A stretch of 64,000 bases of DNA from Spirogloea muscicola (Eukaryota > Streptophyta > Zygnematophyceae > Spirogloeales > Spirogloeaceae), in assembly GCA_009602725.1 (NCBI GenBank), contig WELB01000028.1, positions 770,923-834,922 on the forward strand, written 5' to 3'. The position numbers and the translations under genes are program-made. The notes beneath the pieces are model-generated. The model did no database searches. It saw nothing but the letters and a program-made list of their open reading frames with translations, and was not told where the DNA came from. Shown here piece by piece: positions 1 to 13,090 of the stretch (position 1 is its first letter; each line of letters begins with the position of its first letter).

Positions 1-3000
1 CTCGTTTGACGCCATCCAATAGCCCACTGGCACTCTCACAGCATTGATGTTCCTTGACTTCAGGTACTGCAAAGAGGACGAGGACATCAACGTCAACTTC
101 ACTTGGATAGAACAGGACGGACAGAATGTCGCGCAGTGGACGTTGAGGTACAATGCTGCAAATTAGACATGGACTGTGGAAGATGAGCAACTAGCAAGCA
201 GGAAACGATTCAGAATAGACGAGCACCGCTTTACCTGGAAGTCTGCCTCAGTGATGAACGATGAGTGGTGCTGGGTCATGACAGAAGTGGCATTCTCTCC
301 CGAGCTGGCTACAAGCTGGTACTCCCCATCCACAATGCTCACCTGCGCGGAGCGGGAGGTGGCGCATCAGCACTCCGTGAGCTTCGTTTGGCTTGCTATA
401 GTAATTGCTGAGAGCTATAGCAATTTCACAAGGATTTTTCTCTCAACCAGAGATATATGCACAGGTCGATTGGGCCAAAGAGCACATCCTGATGGTAAGA
501 ATTTGATCATGGATGGAGGGTTCCAAACTCACAGCGTGCCAGTAAAATGCTGTGGGGCCCTGCCAGGCAGCAGGGTCCGTTAGCTGCACAGACGCCGGGT
601 CGACATCGGCGGTGATGTTGCCGCTAGCTGTGGCCCGGAGGTACATCCCATTGGGCGCTTGGATCATGATCAAGGAGCTATTGTTGGGATTGGCGACGAA
701 TCGGAAGTCCTCCAGCCCCTGCATGCTCAGCACACTCGAATTGTCCGTCATAATTTATCAGTCACTGGCGCTTGGCTGAAGAGCCGCCGCGAAGCAGATG
801 GATGGCGAGGGTGCAGAGACGAGAAGCGGAGTCCTACCGTGCTGCCAGCTTGCAGCTGGTCGGCGACGACGAGGAGCCCGTTGCCGCTGTTCATGGACCA
901 GAAGTCCTCGTTGAACACGCGCAGTTGAAAGACGCCAGAGGGGTCCGTCCTGCGCAGGTTGAACGTCTCCCACCCGCTCGGCGAGTTGCGGTTGCACAGA
1001 ACCTGGCAACCAAGAATGTCGACCTCAGGGCCACGCCCCACTAGCCTAAAAGCGGAGCCACAAACGTGGCCTTTGCAAAGATTGCTGATAGTGATTTAGT
1101 CAACAGTGAAGAAGATGCAGCCCATGAAGCGATGGCAAGCAGCGATGCGCACCTGTGTACCGCCGCTGTTTTCAGCCACCATCCAGTAGCCCGTGTACAC
1201 GGACTGAAGCTGGATCTGTGGGGCACAGAACAAGGATCATCAGATTGCTTTCTCTGCCACAGCGAGACTTCGGAGTCCTGCGAAGACCCAGGCAAGAGCA
1301 TTGCTTGGCGAACCGCAGCAAGCACCTGAGTGCCGTCAATGAGCACGGGCACGCTTGTGAAGAGGTCAGGCTGCATCCAGGCCTCGTATACGAGCCAGCC
1401 GCCGAGGTTGACGCCCCGGATGGCAGGCACCTGCATGGCCTCGCGCACCGTGAACGTCTCCCACGAGTACGCGTTGGCGCCCCACCGCGCCAGCCACCCA
1501 TCCTGCGAGCAGCTGCCGTTGCAGGAGCAATGCGTAGCCATTTTGCATGTCAGTACTTGCAGGACCCCTGTTAGGGGCACAAGGGCACGGTGCACGCATT
1601 TTGTTTCCTTTGTAAGATTTGCAAGATCATGAGAAAGAATTTACAAGATAGTCAGTGGTACAAATGTGTACTTTAGCAAGCACCTACTCTGCATCGATTC
1701 TCGGAGTGAAAGCGCATAAACAAGAGCAGTTGACAATGTCAAGCGCGGCTTTAGATCCCATAAGTCAGCATATTAATATATGTTGTCATAAGCGGGGCTT
1801 CACTCTGCGAGAAAGAGCAGAAATGAATTCACCTGACAAAGAGGTCGTCAAAGGCCTTGACTTGGATCTGCTCGTCGCCAACAAACTGAATTGTGAAAAC
1901 GGCCGCGGGGTCTGTGTCATCGGATGTGACGCCAATTGTCTTGCCTGAGTCCATGTTGGCCTTGAGCCAAGCGCCGGTGGGGGCCTGAAACATAACCTGC
2001 AAATGGGGAAAGCCCATGAGATACTAGCAAATGAAGGCTTGTGTTCGCAATGGCTCGAATTACAGACCCTTAGTGATGTAGACGGGTCATATTCATAAGT
2101 GACCTGGCCCAGTAGAGCTTACAAAAATCAAGGCCCACGGACCTGGGAAGCGCTGAGCCGGTGGATGGTGAGGGCAGTTGACACAGGAGGCGCAGTGGTG
2201 TTCATGGCCGTGACATACGATGTCCAGTTGGAGGCCGGGTATGCGTCCCACCACGTTGCAAAGTACGTCTCGAGCTGCACCGTGGCGCCGTCGGCGAGGC
2301 CGTTGGACCACCAGAAGGACGGCATGGTGGGCTGGCCAAGGGTGACCGTCGGCGGGCTGCTCGAGCAGCATTGGCCGGTGCAGGTGAAGGGGGCCCCACT
2401 TGGAGCGGGGGCCGGAGAGAGGGAGAGGCTGGGGGCCTGAGGTGGAGGTGGAGGAGGGGGGAGGGGCGCCGATGGCGGCGGCGGCGGCGTTGGCGGTGGA
2501 GGCGGCACTGGCGGCGGCGGTGGCAGCGGCNNNNNNNNNNNNNNNNNNNNNNNNNNNNNNNNNNNNNNNNNNNNNNNNNNNNNNNNNNNNNNNNNNNNNN
2601 NNNNNNNNNNNNNNNNNNNNNNNNNNNNNNNNNNNNNNNNNNNNNNNNNNNNNNNNNNNNNNNNNNNNNNNNNNNNNNNNNNNNNNNNNNNNNNNNNNNN
2701 NNNNNNNNNNNNNNNNNNNNNNNNNNNNNNNNNNNNNNNNNNNNNNNNNNNNNNNNNNNNNNNNNNNNNNNNNNNNNNNNNNNNNNNNNNNNNNNNNNNN
2801 NNNNNNNNNNNNNNNNNNNNNNNNNNNNNNNNNNNNNNNNNNNNNNNNNNNNNNNNNNNNNNNNNNNNNNNNNNNNNNNNNNNNNNNNNNNNNNNNNNNN
2901 NNNNNNNNNNNNNNNNNNNNNNNNNNNNNNNNNNNNNNNNNNNNNNNNNNNNNNNNNNNNNNNNNNNNNNNNNNNNNNNNNNNNNNNNNNNNNNNNNNNN

Positions 3001-3729
3001 NNNNNNNNNNNNNNNNNNNNNNNNNNNNNNNNNNNNNNNNNNNNNNNNGCGGCCTGCTGGCCGCCGGCCTGGCTGCGGCGGGCGCCGGCGCGGCCGGTGA
3101 GCGCGGCCCTGCCACGACCACCTCGCAGGCGTGCTCTCTGTGATAGGTGTCAGTTATCGGGACTCAACCGCGTCGGCGTCGGCGGTCTGAGCGTCCTCCT
3201 GCCTCCAGCGTACTTGGGCCTCAGGCCCGGGGGCGTCGGCATCGGGCCGACCAGCGGCGATGGCGGCGGCGGCGGCGGCGGCGGCGGGTCGCGGGGCTGA
3301 GCCGCCGAACCTCGGCTCACTCCAGTGGACACTTTTACGGAAGCGTCGGCTCGAGGAGGCGGAGGAGCAACGCCAGGGGGGGGGGAGCGAGCGGAGGAGG
3401 GAGGCGGAGGAGGAGGAGGGCGGCGGGAAGGAGGCGGCGGCGGAGGCCGCTGCGGCGGCGGCAGCCATGGCGGCTCCTTGCCGGCGGCGGCTGCGCTGGC
3501 CTGCACGCTGCGAGGCGAGGGCGGCGGAACCAGCGGAGGTCAGCGAAGCGCACGAGGCGAGGGCTCACAGCGCGCAGCCGATGCCTCGCCGCAGCGGCGG
3601 CCGGAGCCAGCTCCATTACCTGCAGAAGACGAGCAGCGCGGCGAGGAAGGCCGCCGCAGCTGCAGCGCTGCGTCCAGCCCTGGCGCCGGCAGCGGCAGAG
3701 GCTGCGGGTCTGTCCATGGGGTTCGCCAT
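1..3729 (-). CDS. GH5 exo-beta-1,3-glucanase with fascin-like insert (partial, gapped)
   Basis: Probable secreted or membrane-anchored glucan 1,3-beta-glucosidase that trims beta-1,3-glucans. The likely first exon (3729-3620) begins MANPMDRP, has an Ala/Leu-rich hydrophobic segment (about residues 20-36) and ends at a GTAATG donor. After a 518-N gap comes a poly-proline linker and a Cys/Trp-containing module (about 2508-2135), then a beta-trefoil-like exon (about 1999-1838, core APTGAWLKAN). The exon around 1330-1560 carries RGVNLGGWLV, the family signature at the start of the barrel, followed by IDGTQV. Exons at 1041-760 (SGWETFNL, FQLRVFNEDFW) and 750-443 (IQAPNGMYLRA) form the fascin-like domain that plant homologues insert inside the GH5 barrel. 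At 65-1 the barrel resumes with INAVRVPVGYWMAS. The catalytic glutamates lie beyond the left edge. The family call is firm; the N-terminal exon order across the gap is inferred. Confidence 0.8.
2531..3048. other. Assembly gap (518 N)
   Basis: This run of N sits inside the proline-rich, GC-rich N-terminal part of the GH5 gene. The flanks are GGC/GCC repeats on both sides, so sequence, and probably at least one exon, is missing here. Confidence 0.99.
3049..3610. other. GC-rich (GGC/GAG)n stretch, presumed GH5 intron or linker
   Basis: Very GC-rich triplet-repeat DNA lies between the presumed first exon of the GH5 gene and the gap. All frames are open because stop codons are rare at this composition. 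The minus strand gives long proline-rich peptides that could be more of the proline linker, but no splice pattern or conserved motif decides this. Confidence 0.4.
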
Positions 3730-3926
3730 GGCGGGCCCGCGCTCCTCTGGCTCATGCTTGTGCGGTAGGCCGGTCCGGCCTTCCGGGGTACCGTGCCACT
3801 GCGGTGCAGCCTCTGCTGAGCTGAGCGGCCGCGTCGGCGCGAGGTCCTGCTGCGACATGAGGGTGTAGGCTCCAGCGAGAGGCGGGAGAGGAGGCTGTGA
3901 GTGGCACCAGGCCCTGCGCTGCAAGT

Positions 3927-3963
<37 letters not shown>
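3927..3963. repeat. Poly-G tract (37 bp)
   Basis: An uninterrupted run of 37 G lies about 200 bp upstream of the presumed GH5 start. Such a run is either a real homopolymer in the 5' region or a sequencing artefact; dark-cycle chemistry produces false poly-G. Confidence 0.95.
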
Positions 3964-3964
<1 letters not shown>

Positions 3965-4099
3965 GCTGGGAGTAGGCCGGCGGAGGTGCGGCGTCGAGAC
4001 GAGGCTAAGCCCTGCTGCAAGAGGAGAAGGCGCGCGGTGCGCAGGAATTGAAATTGTGGACGATTGAAGCCAACACATTGTTCGGGCAAGCGGGCTGAG

Positions 4100-6600
4100 C
4101 AGCGAGAGGAAGCGGGGAACGAGAATCCGGCTGCCGATCTTAATATAGTGGCAGTGAAAGCCAGTCAGGTGCCTGATTGAACATCCTTGGAGCCATCATT
4201 GGAGCCCAAGGGTAGGGGCTAGGGGGTAGAGAGGGGGTGGCCCTGCTGCACCCTGCAAGCGGGCTGCAAGCAGGGGGAGGAGGGAGGGAGGAGGAGGGGG
4301 GGGGGCGCGGCGAGGGAGCCGCGGGGATAGGGAGGCGGCGGCGGGTCGGGATTTGGCACCCCCCCCGGGGGGAGTGGGGGTGGTGTTTCGGTCGCCCTCG
4401 CACGTGCCACGGCCGCGTCGGACAGGACAAGCCCTCAGGGGCCCGCATGGGGCCCTGCTTGCAGCAGAGCTCCGGCGCCTTTCGGCCTGCTCTTCGGATG
4501 CCCCGCACCCGCATTGGCTCCCCTGCCCGGGCGGTCCGGGCTGTCAGCTCCACGTGATCTGCTTTTACCACCTGAAGCCCGGCCGCCCTGACGGAAGCCT
4601 CCCAGTGCGCGCTGCCCCCACAGGCGGCAGTCCGCTCCCGTCAACGGCTCCTGGTGACAACAGAGAGCTGTCTCTGGGCCAGCAGCCAAAGGCCCAGGGA
4701 AATGAGTGTGCCCCGGCACTGCTCCCAGTACTGCTCCCAGTGCAGCTCCTCCTTTTTTTTCTCCCCGGTTGCGTCCGAAGATGGTCCTACAATCACTGAC
4801 TGTGCCGATGCGACGTGTTCGCAGCGTCGGTGCCATTGGCGGCAGAACGGCGCAAGGATGCTTGGGAGCCAGTCCAAGTCATCAAGAGGCCGGCAAATTG
4901 GGAAGGTATGAAGCGGCTATTACCAAAGTGGAAGCGGTGACAGATGAAGAAGTACTGGAAGTTCTCTCGAAAGGGGCAAGGGCTGCAAAGGGCAGCCAAC
5001 ATGGCTGTGAAGGCCAGCCTGGGTGACGCTTTTCCGCCCTCTGCTTATTCGAATCTGCATATGCTGCTAGAGGCTATTGAGCGTTGATTTGCTGAAGTCA
5101 CGAAGAGTAGTTTCCTGACTTTTTGCACCCTCCGGCCCTTCTGTTCAGTCTTCTATGCTGGCCTTAAAAACCAATGCTTTCCGTTGGAAGAGGTTTATTC
5201 TGATAACTATAGCTGGGGGAGTGGTTCACCTCTACGAGACGATGTGAACGGGACTCGTGGCCGTGCTGGCGTGGGAGCAGGCCTGGGTGCCTTCGTACTT
5301 ATGCCATTTTGGCCTTCGTTTGTCTTAAATATACGAAATTGCCCTGGGCGCGTGCAAGGTAGACGGCCACACAACGTGACCCCTGAGGCGAGTCGCGAGG
5401 CGAGGCCTGATTGCTCCAAAGAGCAGTAGACTTTGCAAGTTAGGCGGTGGCTGCAGTAGGCCAGCCCAGGAATATGCATAACAGGTCAGTACCTTTCACC
5501 CAGATGTTAGACGACCGTCCCTTATGTGCAAGGTAAAAGTGGCTTCCGGCTCGGCGGGAAACCATCAATAGCGTAACACCCGGCAGTGTAAGACTCTCAA
5601 AGGGTGGACCTGGGCGAGCGCCCCGTTAGCTCTGAGGATCTGTTGTATGATGTGCTGTTCGGCCTCATGCTCTGCCTCACTCTTCTGATGGCAACGCACA
5701 CCTGGGTATCCCTGATTGTACCCCGTCTTTTGGCTGCGATCGTTGCCCTTGGGCAGGCACTGTGAATGCTTCGAAGTGCTCGCGGTGCCCATCTGCGACT
5801 TCTTGCAGGAGCTCAATAGAAGCGGCATGCAAGACTGACATGCCTGCATGCACGCATGGGAAAATTTGCAGGCATGCCGGTTATGCATGCTCCCTCTCCT
5901 ACTTGCTGCTCACAAATCTGTTCGAGCGACAGAAAAGGACCAGGCTTGCTCGCCATCACTAGCACGACTGACCGACCTGAAGCACTGGCAGGCTTAGTGT
6001 ATGGGAATGGGTCATATAGTAGACGTAGGGCATTAAAATAGAAGCAGATGGATTGAAGTGGCAAGCCGTGGTTACTGTGGTCAATGCAGGTCGTGTATCT
6101 GCTGGGGGAGGCTTAATGAGGATGCCAACTTCTGCTTAGCTAGCTTGCCGTGCTCAGTATAGCCCAATGCCAGCACTACTGTGCCTGAGCACCGCCCTCC
6201 AACCACTGAATGGTGGGAAGAAGGCACCGGCCGCCCAGCTAGCCCTACGTCTACTTGTACATGAGGTTCGTCTGGCCCTACACCGGCAAGAGGATGTCCA
6301 TGTTGCGATGCAAAAGGACCAAACACCCACAAAGCGAGCCTTGATATGAGCGCCATGTGAAGTCTCCACACTTCGAGCACATGGTGGTGACGTAAAGGTT
6401 GTACCTAACTCTTCCCTAGTGCAGCATCGACTCACATTGCAGGACACGCAGTGGGAAGAGCAGAGCAGAGAAAGCTGCAGCACTACTTTGCTACCCCCGT
6501 AGCGATCACCTCCTACCAACCGCCTGGGTCCTCGTTTCCATCCTCTACTTGAGAATATCGCAAGTCTAGGATATGCACGGCGTGAGGACATGCCTTTAGC
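4100..6600. other. Intergenic region, no gene recognised
   Basis: This stretch separates the GH5 gene (leftward) from the TauE-like gene (rightward). The left part (to about 4700) is GC-rich promoter-like DNA. Open frames on both strands give no recognisable family. Around 4965-5020 the motif GGGGCAAGGGCTG followed by GCCAGCC resembles the interspersed repeat described elsewhere in the window. A small imperfect hairpin with ATGCCTGCA/TGCAGGCAT arms lies near 5837-5880. I see no RNA gene. Confidence 0.5.
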
Positions 6601-6624
6601 CGAGATGGGCAAGCCGGCAGCCTA

Positions 6625-6782
6625 TCTGTCGGTTTTGCGACATCGTGTGTCAGCCTGTTTGCAGCTCAGGCTCATGCTTTGCACCAGAAAGCTGGTCGAG
6701 CTTCAGCTGGTGGCACAAGGGCTTGTCAATTGCCGTCCGGTATTCGGGCATCAGTCAGCGACCTCTACGTGCTGACTCGCGG
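6625..6782 (+). mobile_element. Transposon relic: conserved C-terminal peptide, frameshifted
   Basis: Reading across one frameshift, the plus strand encodes a degraded copy of a peptide seen elsewhere in the window: a segment like LRHRVSACLQ, then AQAHALHQKAGRA, then ASVSDLYVLTRGY followed by a stop at about 6780. The copies at 27.2-27.6 kb and 44.8-45.2 kb share the order LQRSxAxAxHxRAGRA ... SDxxxLTRGY-stop. I read it as the tail of an autonomous element's ORF. Which element class it belongs to is not shown by this fragment. Confidence 0.5.
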
Positions 6783-7036
6783 TTACTGAGCTGGGCTAGC
6801 TTTGCAGCGGGTGATGTACATCTGTCATGTCCTTGCCTTTCGTACTTGGCCACTCAGGCCCTCCATCACTCAACACACTCCACATCCCTTGCCGCTTGAG
6901 GTACTCAGAGAACAGCTGCGTGCAGGCGTGGGAGGGCTCTCGCTTGCCGAGTGTCGGGGCTGTGACGTCTTGCACGAGTCGTGCCATTGGGACCGTGAAG
7001 CGAGACAGCGGCAGCCTGCAACAAGGCTGGCCCGCC

Positions 7037-9735
7037 ATGGGCGCCGCTACGGCGGCGGCGCTCCTCCTGATGGCGGCCGCGGTGTTACCACTTGGGCAGT
7101 CTGGCGGCCTCGCTGGAGCGGACGAGCGCGGCAGCTGTGCAGACGACGGCGCCTCTGAGCTCCGCGGCGCCACCTGGCAGCTCCATGGCGGCCCGCCGCC
7201 TCCCTGGCCGGTGAGCGCCCATGGCCAGCTTCGCCGCGAGCCGTCTTGGCGACGTGCTCAGCCATGGCGGCCTGCCCATCTGCTGATCCTTTGCTGCGCT
7301 CCGTCGGCCAGCCGCTGGCGATGACGCCCAGGGTCGTCGCCGCGTCGGTGGCGGCGTTGGCCGGCGGCACGCTGTCGAGCGCCGTCGGGGCGGGCCGGGC
7401 CGGCCTCTTCGTGCCCATCTTCAGCCTGCTCCTCGGCTTCCGCCTCAGGACGTCCGCGGCGCTGTCGCAAGGTGCTCGCCATGGCTGGCCTGCAGCCCAC
7501 CAAGCGACCATGACTTTGTTTGCCTTCAGTAATTCTGTGTCATTTACTCCAGAGCTTAGTTCAGCTTGATAACATTTGAAATTTTGTCAAAGACTTGCGT
7601 ACAGGATTGCTCCTATGTTGCAACGGCCTATCTGCAGGCAATTATGGAGGTTTCTAGCTCTATAGCAGCACGTTGTCCTCCTCAGTCCCTCACTTCTGAC
7701 TTCTCTTTCGAGCATATGCAGCGATGATTGTGGGCAGCATGATACCAAACTTCGCCTTCCATGTGAGGCGGAGGCACCCAGCCCTTGACCGGCCTTTAAT
7801 TGATTACGACATTGCGGCACTCGTCCTGCCAACGCTGCTGCTCGGCATCAGCCTTGGAGTTGCGAGCAATGGGACCGCGCCCGCCTGGCTCATGGCTGCT
7901 CTGCTCACGCCCCTCTTCCTCTGTAAGTCAGCTCCAGCTTCACAGTGACTAACCTGCAGGCATTGCAGATACTTGAATGATTCTGCCGTATGGTCCATAA
8001 GTATGTAGTATCCCTCCAACTTACTCTCGCATGCAAATCAAAGTGGGCAAAGCTTAATCTGATGTCCCGCAGCACACCCAACTCCGTTGGAAGTTTCAAG
8101 GAGATGCTACTGAAATAGTGCTTGCTTGGACGTCCTTTGCCCTGCAGTTATGGCAAAACAAACATATACGCTGGCAAATGGCATCCGCAAAGTGGAGATA
8201 CGGCTGGTTAGTAGACTAAAAATACTACTGTTGTTGCGCAGCTAATAATTTGCAGAGATTCTAGCGATTTTGTATCTGCACATTATTAACACTCTGCTCC
8301 ATGTCTGTAGGGTCCAAAGTGACGATTGCCTTGCTAAAGTCTGCACCGATGTATTGACGCTTCTTATTACTTGGTGGGCCACACTGATGACATCAAGAAT
8401 GTGACTGGAGACGCCTGTCAAATAGTTTTTGAAAGAGCCAGCGGCAGCACCAACGAGGAAGCTGACCAGACAAGTGATACATGCGATTCACCCACAGATG
8501 GACTTACTGCTATAGATGTGAGTGTTTTTCGACATTGTGCTGCTCAAGCTGCTCTTGACAGTCTGATACATTCTTAGTGCACACTCCGCAATGCCACTCA
8601 CTTTATCTGATCAGCTGCGAAGACTGTTGGCCTGACGAAAATCACCAACAATCTCCTGACACCTTTGCAGGATTATGGGTACTGGCCATTTGTGCTGTTC
8701 CTACTTGTGGTGTGGAGCTCCTTCCTTACCTTGCAGCTTCTGCAGGTATGGCTTCTCCAGCAAGTGATGAGCTTCATAAGCCAGGGCCGATCATGCACGA
8801 TTTGGTCCGCTGTCTTGCTCTGAATGTTGATATTAAGAAGCGTCAAGCTTCATGAGGTGCACAGTTTCTTATTAGACCTGCCCACAATCTAGCTTCCAAT
8901 TCGCAGGTATACGCCAGCGAGGCCAGCCTTCGTTCCTGGACTTTGACGGCACTGCAAGTGAGCGTGGTTCAAGATGCTGTGCGTTCAAGTACCTTGGAGT
9001 CTGGTCACAGGCCCTCGTAGGCTGCCTCAGCTCAGCTGTATTGACTGAGAAACAAATTTTACTGTCTTACTGGCGTGTTGACATGTTTGATCACAGGAGT
9101 GCTTTTGTAATTCATTTGTGGATGCCAGATTGATTGCAGGTGCTCATCACTGTGGCAGCCACGTTGGTAAGCATGTTGCGGCGGCAGAAGCGGGCAACTT
9201 TTGTACCGACTGGCGATGCACAGTGGGGCTGGAAGGAGCTCCTAAGTGTCCCCCTGTGCGGGCTCCCTGCCGGCTGCCTGGGCGCGATGCTGGGCCTTGG
9301 CGGCGCAATCATCATACGTCCCACCCTTCTCCAGGCTCACGTCAATTCGCAGGTGTGACATGACTGAAGGATTACAGCACTCTAAGAAGTTGTAATTTCA
9401 TGTAGTCACTTGAAGTCATTGACTGATTCAGTCACAAACTCACATGAGCCAACATCATCAATCTGCAGGTGTGCTCTGCTACTATGGGGTTGTTGATCCT
9501 GCTGTCATCAACGCTGGCGCTTGTGGAGTACGCCATACTCGGGCAACTCCCCATGGACTACGCAGCCTACTTCTTGGGGCTGAGCTTTATTGCAGCCATG
9601 CTCGGCATGCTTGCTGGACGATGGGTTCTGGCACGCTCAGGCTTGTTGCCAGCTGCCACGTTCATGCTCGCAGCCATCATCAGTGCCGGCGCCGTTGTCA
9701 TAGGTGCGTCTCTAAGCCTCTTCACCTTTGCGTAG
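7037..9735 (+). CDS. TauE/SafE-family membrane transporter
   Basis: Likely polytopic anion or sulfite exporter-type membrane protein of the plant TauE/SafE family. Exon 1 (7037-7209) starts MGAATAAALLL, a signal-peptide-like segment, and joins in phase at 7312. Exons 7312-7471 and 7722-7922 carry the first repeat: GRAGLFVPIFSLLLGF, then RRRHPALDRPLIDYDIA, matching the 'RHP..D.P.IDYD' block of plant homologues. Exon 8148-8206 and a linker exon ending near 8518 follow. Exon 8671-8745 adds a helix (FVLFLLVVWSSFL). Exons 8906-8957 and 9140-9352 lead into the second repeat with LGAMLGLGGAIIIRPTLL, and 9469-9735 finishes with helices and a stop. The exact substrate cannot be told from sequence. The linker exon boundary near 8313-8518 and the last donor (possible GTGCGT at 9704) are uncertain. 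Confidence 0.82.
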
Positions 9736-10619
9736 CCAGTGCAGGCTCAGGCTCTCTTCCGCAAGAGTATTCTGAGGTGGCCTGTTGGGCCACGTATAGC
9801 TGCAAAGAAGGAGCTCCGAGGAGTGAGGCGAGATTAAACACAGGGACTTTCATTGGTTGTCTACACATTATGCTTCTCCTGTCGTGGCTCTCTCAAGGTC
9901 GCCAGTACCTGTGCGAGCTTTTCCAGGTTCCACCAGCGGCCTTCGCCAAGAGGAGACCATGAGTTGCAGGTCGGCCAACCTCTAGCAAAAGCTTTGCTGG
10001 GTCTATGCCACCACGCACTGGTCCTATCTTCCTCCTGGTAAGCTGCAGTATAAGCTCAGCTGTTGCCTTGTGGTCATTGGCATTGCTTGTACAAGAAGGC
10101 TTAAATTTTCAGGGAATATTGCAGTCCAAAGCAAGGTCCTTAGCAATCCTTATATTTCAAATTTGTCAGCTCATATTGACAATGCGGAAGGGCTTCTATG
10201 ACTGAGCTTGACGCCAATATGCTGCCCTCTCTCTTTGATCTGCAGGAACCCTTACAGAAACACACAGAAAAACGCAGTGATGCGCAGACTTGCTTGCTTA
10301 AGTAACTGAGGAGCCCAAGGAAAGCAATCTTGCAACCATAAGCCATCATTTGGGCCACAGTGGCTGATGCCACTTATTAAGCTGTACAATACGAGATTGC
10401 CTCTGAAGCTACCAAAATAGAGATTTGCAACATATATGGCTATTGCGGAGGGGGTTGCTGCCACTGCTGGACATACTGCACAGCAACACACGATGTTTGT
10501 CATGAGCATAGTCAACGGTGAGCGCAGCAAACGATCAAGTAGAAGTGCAAAGCTCTGCGCATGACAGGATGGACCATTGAGGAGCAAAGCTGATCATACA
10601 GGCAAGAGGGGAAGTGTAC
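9736..10619. other. Convergent intergenic region (TauE-like 3' / NF-YC 3')
   Basis: This lies between two genes ending toward each other and presumably holds both 3' UTRs. Minor open frames show no recognised family. A short final NF-YC exon could lie just below 10620. Confidence 0.5.
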
Positions 10620-12697
10620 CTGCGGCTGCTGGTACATCATCTGCATTGGCATACCCGGTTGCCCAGCCATCACCTGATGTGACACATGTACATTACACGT
10701 GTATTAAGCGGGAGGATACTATTGCTTACAGCCTGAACCAATGCCCCAAGTAGTCAGAGAGCATCGACAAAGACAGGGTCATGCTTTCACACCGGAGGAT
10801 AGAGAGGATGGGACCGAGTTGCTGAGATTGAGTCATGCAAGCGTCTGGCTTTGTACCTGCGACCCGAGCTGCATGGTTGGAGCACCGGGCTGCTGCGGCA
10901 GGTAGTACACGGGGGTGTACGGCACATCATTGGCGCCGCCAACTGGCACTGGCCGCGGACCAACAATCTCCTCCTGTGGTGCCAACAGTCTCATGCGTGC
11001 GAGGTTACTATGGAGGTGACTGGGAGCATGGCAACCGGCCACTTCATACTTTAGGCCGAGACCATGTAGCATCTCTAGCAGCTACTCAGCTTCTAGCTGG
11101 CCAGCCCGCATGTCAAACGCTACGCCAAGCTGTGAGGTAGGATATATTGCAGGTACATGGCATGCCAGCTTGTCAAAACTGCTCTGGAAGCCCTGTCAAA
11201 ATGATGGCACCACAGATCATTTTGTCCTGTAACAAGGGCTCTGGACGCCTGGGACGGATGTGGGCAGGCCCACCTTGGGGTCATCCCGCGGAACAATGTC
11301 AACGAGGAAGTCAAAGATATCAGTCCGAGTGATGGCGGCGGCAATGTCATTCCGCTGCAGCGTGCGGCGCTTGTTCTCCTCTGTGTGTATCCACGACCGA
11401 AGCGTGAGCTCCAGGATGAACATCTCGCACGCCTTGGCAAAGAGCACGGGAGCCTCTGCACTGATCATCTGTAGGAACCGGCACGCCCGCCAGCCACAAC
11501 AAGCTCTATGATATCAGCAGGCTTAGATTGTGCACGGTACCAGAGGAGGACACATTGGTCAAGGGCGGCCACCAGAGCTGTACAATACTTTTCACAATGT
11601 GCAAATGATCAAGGAATGATAGCCAACTTCCTTCGCTCTCTGCAACACTTGGCTACGGAAATGGCTGCCAAGTGGGCCTCAGCTCTGGTTTAAGCAGAGC
11701 CGCCTGCATGCACAGAGCTTGAGCAAGAATTGCATCATCGTGAGGAGGTGTGCAATACAGGAACATACGCGGACGTCCTCATCTGACTTCATGATCTTCT
11801 TGATTCGGGCCAGCGGAAGCTGTTGACTCTTGAAGTCTGCAGCTGCAGACTCAAGACAGCACACAAGTGAAGTCGTCAAAGCACGTCATCAAGTACTTGT
11901 GTATTGTAGTCACCCTGCATTGGCAGGTCATGGCTCTGCTGCAATTGAGACAGGCTGGACCTCAGGAAGGTGTGCAGCTATAGGTGATGCGGCAGCCTTT
12001 GCAAGAGCAACCAGAGCCTCTGTCGTTGCTGGGACGCAGCTAGGGTGCTACAACTGTGAATTGTGCAAGGAGGAGCACGGCAGGTCGTGACACCGCATTT
12101 GCCTCTTCTGGTCGAGTCCGAGACTGAGGCCCGCAAGGCCAGAACTACAAAGGCGGGCGGGCTGAGGTTTTCTCACGGAGGGCGTGGCGTGGAGCGCCAT
12201 ACCTGTGCTTTGCTCCACCTCCTGCATCTGCTGCTGCCAGAAGAGCTGCATCTGCTGCCGCTGCTGCTGCTGGAGGTGCTGGTACTGCAACTGCTGCGCC
12301 TGCATCTGCATCTGCGGCGCCGGGTACTCGCCCTGCGCAGCAGCAGACACAAGCCGTGGCGGCAGCAGGGCCATCACTGCCCGGAGCTCCGCGGCTTTGA
12401 CTCAATCAACATGATGACGCTCCTAAGGCGAAGGGCTGGGCAAGGCCTACTGGCAATGGCAGCTCGAGAGTGTCACGTCCGATGCGGCCATGGACGACAC
12501 TGAGCGCCGGAGCCTGTTAGCGGCTGGCCGCGCACCTGGCCGTCGGGGTAGACGCCCTGGCCCGCCTGCGCGCCCTGCTGCCCGTACGGCGCCTGCTGCA
12601 TGCCGCCGCCGTAGGGCGACTGCCCCTGCATCATCATGCCCTGCCCCGGCGCGGACTGCGCCTGCTGCGCCGCCGCCTGCTGCGCCTGCTGGTCCAT
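10620..12697 (-). CDS. NFYC: Nuclear transcription factor Y subunit C (NF-YC / HAP5)
   Basis: Histone-fold subunit of the CCAAT-binding NF-Y trimer, acting in the nucleus after pairing with NF-YB. Exon 1 (12697-12536) starts [10 protein letters not shown] and is Gln/Gly-rich. Exon 2 (12332-12203) is Gln-rich and ends [14 protein letters not shown], equivalent to the 'FW..QM.EIEQ' block ahead of the histone fold. Exon 3 (11836-11769) gives [17 protein letters not shown], the DNA-contacting L1 region. Exon 4 (11468-11274) is the rest of the histone fold: [41 protein letters not shown]. Exons 5 (10973-10857) and 6 (10673-10620) make a Pro/Gln/Met-rich C-terminal tail. All junctions are in phase with GT/AG ends. 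The final stop-bearing exon was not located with certainty. It is divergent from the EDRF1-like gene. Confidence 0.93.

Positions 12698-13090
<393 letters not shown>

Noticed and set aside
3147-3868. Several long overlapping plus-strand open frames rich in Arg, Ala and Gly
   Set aside because: They exist because GGC/GAG triplet DNA has few stop codons. All frames are open, none shows a conserved domain, and the region lies inside the presumed 5' part of the minus-strand GH5 gene.
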